64,000 bases of DNA, taken from Macrococcus sp. DPC7161 (lineage in GTDB: Bacteria > Bacillota > Bacilli > Staphylococcales > Staphylococcaceae). Positions within the stretch are counted from its first letter, which is position 1; each line of letters opens with the position of its first letter. The position numbers were made by a program, and so were the translations under genes. The notes beneath the pieces were generated by a model. It was not told where the DNA came from. It saw nothing but the letters and a program-made list of their open reading frames with translations, and made no database searches. The stretch lies in NCBI RefSeq assembly GCF_004117835.1, contig NZ_SDSC01000008.1:1-64000 (forward strand). Direction: 5' to 3'. This document shows positions 52,242 to 59,064 of this stretch, one piece after another.

Positions 52242-52386
52242 CTTATTTAGAGTAGGTGAAGGGACTTGGCCCGATGAAGCCTCAGCAACAGGCATATTTG
52301 TACTGTGCTAATTCCAACAAGATGACATCTTGAAAGATAAGAAGTTCTTTTTAAGCTCTTCTTTATTTAAGATGAGCTTATTTTTA
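52242..52386 (+). promoter_or_regulatory. SAM-I (S-box) riboswitch with terminator
   Basis: The aptamer at 52242-52341 has CTTATTTAGAG, GGGACTTGGCCCGATGAAGC, CAGCAAC, GTGCTAATTCC and closing GAAAGATAAG, all S-box landmarks. The terminator pairs AAGCTCTTCTT (52353-52363) with AAGATGAGCTT (52369-52379, one mismatch) and ends in TTTTT. The aptamer's GATAAGAAG can pair with CTTCTT of the terminator as antiterminator. A TATAAT lies at 52227-52232. SAM would switch transcription off. Confidence 0.92.
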
Positions 52387-52412
52387 TTGTAAATATAAAT
52401 TAAGGAGTGTTT

Positions 52413-52664
52413 ATGATGAGAACTAGAGCAGATGTATTAGCAGAACTTTCGGAGGTTCAAATGATCCAACCTAAGAGTTGGGGTTCAAGTGTGGCAAAGG
52501 CAAGTAGAATTTCTAAGCTGAAAAGTGAGTTGAATGCCTTAGATAACGGTAGTTATTTGCATACGAATGAGCCTGTAAATGTCACGAATAATAAAAGATT
52601 GAATTCGTTATTAATGGTTATAAAGTCTCAATTGAACCAGTATAAAGCAAATAAACCGGAATAA
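52413..52664 (+). CDS. Small protein of unknown function under SAM riboswitch control
   Basis: An 83-residue basic soluble protein (MRTRADVLAELSEVQMIQPK ... KASRISKLKSELNALD ... SQLNQYKANKPE). I recognise no domain. AAGGAG (52402-52407) precedes ATG codons at 52413 and 52416. It is the only gene between the riboswitch and the terminator, so the riboswitch must act on it. A role in methionine or sulfur metabolism is inferred from regulation only. It could also be the stub left after deletion of the original riboswitch gene. Confidence 0.7.
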   Translation: MMRTRADVLAELSEVQMIQPKSWGSSVAKASRISKLKSELNALDNGSYLHTNEPVNVTNNKRLNSLLMVIKSQLNQYKANKPE

Positions 52665-52686
52665 GTTATTATTCCGGTTTATTTTT
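52653..52686 (+). terminator. Terminator of the SAM-controlled gene
   Basis: AAACCGGAATAA (52653-52664) pairs perfectly with TTATTCCGGTTT (52669-52680), followed by ATTTTT. The stem includes the stop codon. Confidence 0.85.
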
Positions 52687-52711
52687 GTTTATAGTTCGCA
52701 TGGAAATCACA

Positions 52712-53329
52712 CTAACTTATAATTTCATATATATTTCTAATGATTAAAAATGCTACGATAAGGATTATGACACTTGATAGTTTATTTAATATAAGAATAA
52801 ATCTGCCCGATTTGTCAATTGTACCAACAATTTTTCCGATTAGTGCAAGACTGATAAACCATATCCAAGATACAAGAATAGTCGCAATAGTAAATGCTAC
52901 TTTTTCATCATTAGAATAAATTGATGCACTAGTCCCAATAACACCTATTGTATCCATTATTGCGTGAGGATTTAATAATGATACAGACATCGCAAAGCCT
53001 ATCTGTTTTTTTGCAGACATAGGTGGCTGATCAGTTGCATCAGCCGGCTTTTCATTCCATAATGACCAAGCCATATATAATAAAAAGAATAAACCAACAA
53101 TATATACAAATAGTTGTAACGATGGATAATGATTTAGCACTAAAGATACACCTAAAACTGCTAACAAAATCAGCAGGGTATCGCACAATCCCGCAGTTAT
53201 CACTACTGGAAGAGACTTCTTTAAACTCTTATGATTAGCGCCTTGATTAAATACAAATACATTTTGAGCACCTAATGGTAATATTAGTCCTAATGCTAAT
53301 AAAAATCCATGTAAAGTCGCTTGAATCAT
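52712..53329 (-). CDS. LysE/ArgO-family amino acid exporter
   Basis: A 205-residue membrane protein with about six helices. The N-terminus HGFLLALGLILPLGAQNVFVFNQG and NPHAIMDTIGVIG are hallmarks of LysE/ArgO. It exports a basic or other amino acid. AAAGGTGATTAAT precedes the ATG at 53329. Convergent with the SAM-controlled gene. Confidence 0.88.
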   Translation of the reverse strand: MIQATLHGFLLALGLILPLGAQNVFVFNQGANHKSLKKSLPVVITAGLCDTLLILLAVLGVSLVLNHYPSLQLFVYIVGLFFLLYMAWSLWNEKPADATDQPPMSAKKQIGFAMSVSLLNPHAIMDTIGVIGTSASIYSNDEKVAFTIATILVSWIWFISLALIGKIVGTIDKSGRFILILNKLSSVIILIVAFLIIRNIYEIIS

Positions 53330-53404
53330 ATTAATCACCTTTTCTAATTATTCTTCTTATACTTAATGGTAATTATATTACATCATAAACCCCGAAACAA
53401 AAAG

Positions 53405-53695
53405 GGTTTATTTACGAATGGTGAAATCATTATCAACAATCAAGATGTCAGCAAGTTAACAGAGAAGCAACGTGCAAAAATACGACTCAAACAAATCGGA
53501 CTTATTCTTCAATCTTCAAATTTAGTTCCGTTCTTAAAAGTAAAAGACCAGCTTAATTTGCTTGATAAAGTGAACCAAACTAATATTTCAAAAGATGAAT
53601 TTAACACCCAAGTTAAAGAGCTAGGCTTATCATCCGTCATGAATCAATTTCCATAAGAACTCTCAGGAGGTCAGCGTCAGCGTGCCCTAATACAC
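53405..53695 (+). pseudogene. ABC transporter ATPase fragment
   Basis: The plus strand encodes GEIIINNQDVSKLTEKQRAK, continuing LILQSSNLVPFLKVKDQLNLL, then VMNQFP, a TAA, and ELSGGQRQRA in frame. It is close to the HrtA-like ATPase at 23643. Walker A and everything after the signature motif are lost, and the signature region is behind a stop codon. The 3' end meets the truncated MerR gene. Confidence 0.85.
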
Positions 53696-53696
53696 A

Positions 53697-53912
53697 GAAC
53701 GTTTTAATATCAGCAAGTGACATACCTGTTTCTTTTAAATGTGTAATCGATTCAACCCACAATTTATTTTCTTCAGAAAACACGCGCTTATTACCTTGAC
53801 GCGCTACTTTAAATAAGCCTTCTTTTTCATAAAATCTCAAAGTATGTTCACTCAATCCTGTAAGTTCAACAAATTCTCCCATCGTCCAAGTCAATTTCTC
53901 ACCAACTTTCAA
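53697..53912 (-). pseudogene. Truncated MerR-family regulator
   Basis: The first 72 codons encode a normal MerR DNA-binding domain (TMGEFVELTGLSEHTLRFYEKEGLF, HLKETGMSLADIK). After SLADIKTF the frame enters the antisense of the ABC fragment and stops, so the dimer helix and effector domain are missing. The 91-residue reading frame therefore ends in chance sequence. A TTG start is likely. Confidence 0.75.
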
Positions 53913-53924
53913 AATTAGCTTAAC

Positions 53925-53944
53925 ACCTAGAGAGAACTCTAGGT
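53925..53944 (-). terminator. Terminator after the HxlR-type gene
   Basis: ACCTAGAG (53925-53932) and CTCTAGGT (53937-53944) form an 8-bp stem. T-richness after it on the minus strand is modest. Confidence 0.6.
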
Positions 53945-53956
53945 CAAGTAAAAATT

Positions 53957-54325
53957 TTATAAATAATCCTCTGCTTGCTCTCCATGCTTCTTGCCATATG
54001 ACTCCATGAGTTTAAGTATTGGTAATATTTCCTGCCCCATCTCTGTTAATGAATATTCAACACGTGGTGGAACTTCTGGATATACTTCACGATGAACGAG
54101 CCCATCACTTTCTAATTCTTTTAATTGCTTTGTAAGAGATCCTTGTGAGATACCTGATAAAAATCGCTTAATATCACTAAATCGCTTCGGCTCATCTTTA
54201 ATAAACCATAAAATAAAATACTTCCAGCGGCCGGATAACAAATTTTGAGTGAAACCTATTCCATATAAATCCCTTTTATTAATAATCATCGTATCATCAA
54301 ATCCGTATTTACAAATTTTCGCCAT
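53957..54325 (-). CDS. HxlR/DUF24-family one-cysteine redox regulator (YodB/QsrR-like)
   Basis: A 122-residue winged-helix protein (LLSGRWKYFILWFIKDEPKRFSDIKRFLSGISQGSLTKQLKELESDGL). Its only Cys is Cys5 (MAKICKYGF), the position of the redox-active Cys in YodB and QsrR, which respond to quinones and diamide. It diverges from the flavin monooxygenase gene across a region with YodB-like and QsrR-like sites, so it probably represses that gene and itself. A start ATG follows GGGAGATT. Confidence 0.87.
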   Translation of the reverse strand: MAKICKYGFDDTMIINKRDLYGIGFTQNLLSGRWKYFILWFIKDEPKRFSDIKRFLSGISQGSLTKQLKELESDGLVHREVYPEVPPRVEYSLTEMGQEILPILKLMESYGKKHGEQAEDYL

Positions 54326-54347
54326 AATCTCCCGTCCTTATACAAAC

Positions 54348-54419
54348 GTACTAAAAATAGTACTTAATCACATTTTATTGCCGTCTTTTCAAACTTGTAT
54401 ATAAGTATATAATTTATAC
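54348..54419. promoter_or_regulatory. YodB-like and QsrR-like operators
   Basis: GTACTA-AAAA-TAGTAC (54348-54363) contains TACTA-N4-TAGTA, the YodB-type core. AGTATA-TAATT-TATACT (54404-54420) contains GTATA-N5-TATAC, the QsrR motif. The first is near the regulator's start, the second about 33 bp before the monooxygenase start, so both promoters could be controlled. Confidence 0.72.
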
Positions 54420-54452
54420 TACGATAACTCAAATAAAGAAGGAGCTTTAGTA

Positions 54453-55793
54453 ATGACAATTAATAAAAGAGATGGCAAGATGAAACTTGCGCTACAAATG
54501 GTTTCCGGATACGGTGGTGAATTTAAAACGTGGCGTATGCCTGGTGCTGTTGCAGATGCTTATACAAACATGGACTTCTATGTAGAAAATGCAAAAATAG
54601 CTGAGCAAGGTAAAATCCATACATTGTTTATCGCAGATACCCCTGCTTTAGCAAATGACATTTCAACAAACTCTCCGATGCATCCAATGGATCCCACAAT
54701 AGCACTCACAGCAGTTGCAAGAGAAACAAAGCACATCGGGATTGTATCAACCTATTCTACGACATATACTGAACCGTATAATTTAGCACGTACGTTAAAA
54801 ACGTTAGATATTGTTAGTAATGGTCGAATGGGATGGAATGCAGTAACGACATCGAATCATGAAGCTGCTGCAAACTTTGGACGACCACTTCCAGATCGTG
54901 ATACACGTTATGATATGGCGCACGAACATATAGAAGCTGTACAAACATTATGGGGTACTTTCGGACGTGATGCTTATATTCATAACAAAATAACCGGTGA
55001 ATATGTAGACATGTCAAAAGTCAAACGCGCAAATTACCATGGTAAACACTATCAAACACGTGGACCTCTTCCAATACCAGCTTCACCACAAGGGCAACCA
55101 CCAATATTTCAAGCGGGTGGCGGTGAAAAAGGATTAGAACTTGCAGGAAGGTTCGCTTCAGGTGTATATGCGAATCCATTTACGAAAGAAGAAGCGAAAT
55201 TACATCGCATGATGTTACGTAAAAGTGCAGAAGCACATGGACGTAACCCTGACGATATTAAGATGTTTGCAGGATTTATGTTCTCAATTGGAAAGACAAA
55301 AGAAGAAGCACTTGAACGTCGCTATATGATGCAGGAATTTGCACCAAGAGAAACTGCACATCATGTAGAATATTTAGGACATATGGTTGGATTATCAATC
55401 AGTATGAATACAATCGATATTACACGACCTCTACCACAAAGCTTAATCAGTCAAATGTATCCATCACCAATGGATCCAAGATCAGATAAAGCTTATGAAT
55501 TATTAAAATCAGGAATGTCTGTTAAAGATGTGTTAGCTAATGGTGTAATCAACTACCATCCAGTTGTTGTCGGTACACCTGAAATGGTCGCTGACTTCTT
55601 AGAAGATTGGTATTTATCAGATGCAACTGACGGCTTCTCTATCGTGCCAGATTCATCGCATGATGGGGTCAAAGATTTTGTAGAGCAAGTCGTACCTATT
55701 TTACAGGAGCGTGGACTATTCCACACAGAATACGAAGGAGAAACATTAAGAGAAAATTTAGGCGTATCTTATGAATATGGATTGAATCACTAA
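54453..55793 (+). CDS. FMN-dependent monooxygenase (NtaA/SnaA/DszA family)
   Basis: A 446-residue luciferase-like two-component monooxygenase: MVSGYGGEFKTWRMPGAVAD, ARTLKTLDIVSNGRMGWNAVTT, and FQAGGGEKGLELAGRFASGVY. It needs reduced FMN from a reductase and acts on sulfur- or nitrogen-containing small molecules; substrate unknown. AAGGAG precedes the ATG. Placed under the divergent DUF24 regulator by context. Confidence 0.88.
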   Translation: MTINKRDGKMKLALQMVSGYGGEFKTWRMPGAVADAYTNMDFYVENAKIAEQGKIHTLFIADTPALANDISTNSPMHPMDPTIALTAVARETKHIGIVSTYSTTYTEPYNLARTLKTLDIVSNGRMGWNAVTTSNHEAAANFGRPLPDRDTRYDMAHEHIEAVQTLWGTFGRDAYIHNKITGEYVDMSKVKRANYHGKHYQTRGPLPIPASPQGQPPIFQAGGGEKGLELAGRFASGVYANPFTKEEAKLHRMMLRKSAEAHGRNPDDIKMFAGFMFSIGKTKEEALERRYMMQEFAPRETAHHVEYLGHMVGLSISMNTIDITRPLPQSLISQMYPSPMDPRSDKAYELLKSGMSVKDVLANGVINYHPVVVGTPEMVADFLEDWYLSDATDGFSIVPDSSHDGVKDFVEQVVPILQERGLFHTEYEGETLRENLGVSYEYGLNH

Positions 55794-55846
55794 GGAGGAA
55801 GTTATAGATGATTTAATGCAAAATTTCTAATCTGAGGAGGTTTATT

Positions 55847-56572
55847 ATGAAAATAGGTATAATTGGTGCCGGACCAATCGGCACAACAATTTCCAAGCAT
55901 TTATTTGATGCTGGACACGAAATTAAAATAGCTGATTTAAGATCCATTGATAAATTAAAGGACAAAGACTATAAAGGAAATGCCGTAACGATTGAAGATG
56001 TAATACAAGATATTAATGTATTAATCATTTCTATTCCTTTTCATGTCGTTCCTCAATTAAAGAATCATCTATCACAACTCGATGAACATACAATTATAAT
56101 TGATACGACAAATTATTATCCTTTTAGAGATGGTAATATAACATCCATCGAACAAGGTAAAGTTGAAAGCGTGTGGGTTTCAGAACAAATTGGCAAACCT
56201 GTGATTAAAGCATTTAACAACCTACTTGCGATGACACTTCAAAATATCACATCTGCTGATGGTAAAAAAATAGCTATGGCGATTTCAGGGGATAATCAAA
56301 ACCATAAAGATACCGTAACAAATATGATTAGAGAAATTGGAATAGATGTTGTAGATAATGGCGAATTAAATAACTCATGGAGACACCAACCAGGAGCACC
56401 AGCATACTGTACTGAACTTAATCAATCACATTTGGAGCATGCCTTAAAGATTGCTGTTAAATCTTCTGTGCCTATCAATCGGGACGAAGTGATGAAACAT
56501 TTCAAACCTAATATGCAACATGAAGATATCGTAGCGATGAACAGGAAAGTTTATGGTGCTGATACATTATAA
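55847..56572 (+). CDS. F420-reductase-like NAD(P)-binding protein
   Basis: A 241-residue protein with N-terminal Rossmann motif GIIGAGPIGTTISKHL and the F420_oxidored-type fold. In a genus without F420 it would use NADPH. GAGGAGG lies before the ATG. Upstream, after the monooxygenase stop, a second strong GGAGGAAG is followed by ATG ATT TAA, a three-codon frame, which looks like the scar of a lost gene start. Confidence 0.8.
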   Translation: MKIGIIGAGPIGTTISKHLFDAGHEIKIADLRSIDKLKDKDYKGNAVTIEDVIQDINVLIISIPFHVVPQLKNHLSQLDEHTIIIDTTNYYPFRDGNITSIEQGKVESVWVSEQIGKPVIKAFNNLLAMTLQNITSADGKKIAMAISGDNQNHKDTVTNMIREIGIDVVDNGELNNSWRHQPGAPAYCTELNQSHLEHALKIAVKSSVPINRDEVMKHFKPNMQHEDIVAMNRKVYGADTL

Positions 56573-56607
56573 AAATAAGACCGCTTGAATTCAAGCGGTC
56601 TTATTTT
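56572..56607. terminator. Bidirectional terminator (36-base perfect palindrome)
   Basis: AAAATAAGACCGCTTGAA and TTCAAGCGGTCTTATTTT are contiguous complements, serving the reductase-like gene and the convergent oxidoreductase. Confidence 0.88.
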
Positions 56608-57122
56608 CACTTCACAAACGTTATATAAACTTTGTTTCCTTCAATTAATTCTTCATCCGTTAAGTTATATGCTGTGCCATATTGCGCATAATATCCTAGA
56701 TAGTTTGCACCTATATAATTAAAAGTTGCTTCAAATGGACTTAGTAAGGTTTCAAGCGTGAAATGATTTGATCCTTCTTCCGAATAATCCGCTTCATTTG
56801 ACCCAACTGTCACACCAATACCAAACGATTTACCCTTTAACTTAGTTCCTTCTGGCCCATATGCATAATTGTACAGGAACACTTCATCAAGATACTGCTT
56901 TAATAATGGCGGACTACTATACCAGTAGAATGGGAATTGGAAGATAATCTTATCATAATTTAATAATCGTTCCTGTTCAGTTGCCACATTAATCTTTGAT
57001 TCAGGGTATAACGCGTATAAATCAATGATATCAATATCTTCTTTCATCAAACTGTCCATCCATAATCGATTGACGCGTGAATGCTGCATATCCGGATGAA
57101 CGATAATCACTAATGTCTTCAT
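56607..57122 (-). CDS. Flavodoxin-fold NAD(P)H oxidoreductase (MdaB/KefF-like)
   Basis: A 171-residue flavodoxin-like quinone reductase: VIIVHPDMQHSRVNRLW at the start, QFPFYWYSSPPLLKQYLDEV, and GKSFGIGVTVG. It reduces quinones by two electrons using FMN/NAD(P)H. GAGGAG precedes the ATG at 57122. It follows the acetyltransferase by five bases, so they share a transcript. Confidence 0.88.
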   Translation of the reverse strand: MKTLVIIVHPDMQHSRVNRLWMDSLMKEDIDIIDLYALYPESKINVATEQERLLNYDKIIFQFPFYWYSSPPLLKQYLDEVFLYNYAYGPEGTKLKGKSFGIGVTVGSNEADYSEEGSNHFTLETLLSPFEATFNYIGANYLGYYAQYGTAYNLTDEELIEGNKVYITFVK

Positions 57123-57127
57123 ATGTA

Positions 57128-57688
57128 TCACTCCTCAATTCTTTTAATCACTTTCGCAGGTGTTCCTGCAACAATCGTATTTGGCGGTACATCTTTTGTT
57201 ACTGTTGAATCAGCTGCAACGATTGAATTCTCCCCAACTGTTACACCTGGTAATACCGTTACATTTGCACCTAACCATGCATTCTTCTTAATCAATACCT
57301 TTTTTACAACTAAACCACGACGCTTCGTTGGATCTACGATATGATTGACAGAAATAATTCTTGCTGACGGTCCAATGAGCACATTATCCTCAATTTCAAT
57401 GCCACCTAAATCAACAAATGTTACATTCTTATTGATGAAGATATCTTTACCAAACTTAATATGACGGCCGTAATCAGTATAAAATGGTAATGAGACAACG
57501 ACACTTTCATCGATTGACTGGCCTGTCATTTCGCCTAGTATTTTTAGTACTTCTGTATTCGTTTTATAGCCATCATTGATTTCAAATGATAATCTTTCGC
57601 TGTTGCCTTTATGTGTATGGATTTCATCATAAATCGGATCATCTTTCAATATTTCAATATTTTGAATACGTTCTAATAAACTCATCAT
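57128..57688 (-). CDS. Sugar O-acetyltransferase (left-handed beta-helix, maltose acetyltransferase-like)
   Basis: A 186-residue acetyltransferase with N-terminal Mac domain (DPIYDEIHTHKGNSERL-type) and hexapeptide repeats (IEIEDNVLIGPSARI, IKKNAWLGANVTVLPGVTVGENSIV). Catalytic His is in SVNHIVDP. It acetylates sugars or related acceptors. AGGAG lies before the ATG at 57688. Same transcript as the quinone reductase. Confidence 0.88.
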   Translation of the reverse strand: MMSLLERIQNIEILKDDPIYDEIHTHKGNSERLSFEINDGYKTNTEVLKILGEMTGQSIDESVVVSLPFYTDYGRHIKFGKDIFINKNVTFVDLGGIEIEDNVLIGPSARIISVNHIVDPTKRRGLVVKKVLIKKNAWLGANVTVLPGVTVGENSIVAADSTVTKDVPPNTIVAGTPAKVIKRIEE

Positions 57689-57741
57689 GTTCACTCCTTT
57701 TATATTCATTTTACTATAGCCTTTGAAAAACCATTAAATAA

Positions 57742-57786
57742 AAGCACTATAATGTCTGATTCAATTCAGCATGCATTATAGCGCTT
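57742..57786. terminator. Inverted repeat upstream of the acetyltransferase
   Basis: GCACTATAATG and CATTATAGCGC pair at 10 of 11 positions around a 20-base centre. It may terminate transcription from the SnoaL-like gene or be an operator of the next gene. Confidence 0.45.
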
Positions 57787-57909
57787 CATACAAGTTCTGT
57801 TATTTATATTTTCTCTTTATCTGTTCTCTTGTTAATAAATACCTCATTTCAAAAACTTGTTTGGAGTAAAAATATAAGTGCTAGCATTGAGCTGCGCTTA
57901 TACTTAAAT

Positions 57910-58311
57910 TTATTCCGTCATTGCCTCTAATACTTTTACGCTATCCGTTACTTGTCTAAATGATTGGATTTTCCCTGCATCATTGAAAGTATAATAATGA
58001 ACAAAATCTGCTTCGAAATATTTATTTGTCTGTTTATATGTTCCACTATATTTTCCAAATACCATTACTTTTTCTTCATTAAACGTATAATCAATATCTT
58101 TTGCAGTAAATTGATCCCATTCTGTTCCTAAACGCATATGAACATTTTGTAGGATGTCTTCTTTTCCAACATACGTACCGCCATACGGAAAACCTTCACA
58201 CTCAGTCCAAGTGATATCATCTGCCAAATATTCAAAGAAAGCATCTAACTTCCCTTTACCTACTAAACGATATGTTGCCTCAATAATACTTTGATATTGT
58301 TCTGATTTCAT
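57910..58311 (-). CDS. SnoaL/NTF2-like protein
   Basis: A 133-residue NTF2-fold protein (IIEATYRLVGKGKLDAFFEYLADDITWTECEGFPYGGTYVGKEDI). Such proteins are ketosteroid isomerase-like enzymes or binding proteins. It starts two bases before the previous stop region of the DsbA-like gene, so it is in one operon with it. Confidence 0.82.
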   Translation of the reverse strand: MKSEQYQSIIEATYRLVGKGKLDAFFEYLADDITWTECEGFPYGGTYVGKEDILQNVHMRLGTEWDQFTAKDIDYTFNEEKVMVFGKYSGTYKQTNKYFEADFVHYYTFNDAGKIQSFRQVTDSVKVLEAMTE

Positions 58312-58312
58312 G

Positions 58313-58939
58313 TTATCCCTCTTTTAATAATATTTGATAATGCTGCTCTAAATCTTCAACTGTCGTCGCTTGCCCTCTAAAGTCAAAGTACTGACCATTT
58401 ACTTCTGAAATCACTGTAGGATAACTTGTCACACCCATCGCTCTCGCTTGATTATAATCCGTTTGAGATAATGTATTTTCTTTTAACGCTTTCGTTAATT
58501 GCTGTACTAACAGTGTTGCATCTAATTGAAATTTAGATGCTAAATCTGTATAAGTACTCACTTCACTTAAACTTTTACCTTCTACAAAATATTGCTGCTG
58601 AATCTCAAATGCTAACTCAGACCATTGCGCTTGTGGAATTTGTTCACGCATTACTGCAAATGCATTTGCAGGACCGTCTGAATCTAAAACCGTCGTCCCT
58701 TCTTGGATTAATTGCAAATTCTTCTCTCCAAATGTTACAGGAAACATCGCAGCAATTTTTTGATTTCCTGATTCAAAATAACCATAAGTCCCGATCGGCT
58801 TACTATTCTCTCCAATAAACAAACCTCCTGAAATCACTTCAATATTTAACTCAGGATGTCTGTCATGAAATTGTTTAAAGACACTATTAAAGCCGTAACA
58901 CCATCCACAATAAGCATCCCATATATATATTATCTTCAT
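58313..58939 (-). CDS. DsbA/FrnE-family thioredoxin-like oxidoreductase
   Basis: A 208-residue DsbA-fold protein lacking a signal peptide. Active site CGWC at about 11-14 (IWDAYCGWCYGF); cis-Pro in VTSYPTVI. It likely acts in the cytosol as a disulfide isomerase-like or 2-hydroxychromene-isomerase-type enzyme. AAGGAT precedes the ATG at 58939. First gene of a pair with the SnoaL-like gene. Confidence 0.85.
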   Translation of the reverse strand: MKIIYIWDAYCGWCYGFNSVFKQFHDRHPELNIEVISGGLFIGENSKPIGTYGYFESGNQKIAAMFPVTFGEKNLQLIQEGTTVLDSDGPANAFAVMREQIPQAQWSELAFEIQQQYFVEGKSLSEVSTYTDLASKFQLDATLLVQQLTKALKENTLSQTDYNQARAMGVTSYPTVISEVNGQYFDFRGQATTVEDLEQHYQILLKEG

Positions 58940-59012
58940 ATTTATCCTTCTTTCTTTATTATTATCATTAATATACACCTATTTAGCTATAACACAAATA
59001 AATAAGAAAAAA

Positions 59013-59045
59013 CCTTAACATTTAGACAGAATCTAAACGTTAAGG
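59013..59045 (-). terminator. Terminator of the repeat-protein gene
   Basis: CCTTAACATTTAGA and TCTAAACGTTAAGG (one mismatch) with T-run on the minus strand. Confidence 0.75.
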
Positions 59046-59064
59046 CTCATATTATCTATTATAA

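Noticed and set aside
53637-53912. Intact 91-residue MerR regulator
   Set aside because: The last 19 residues are antisense of the ATPase fragment, so the gene is truncated.
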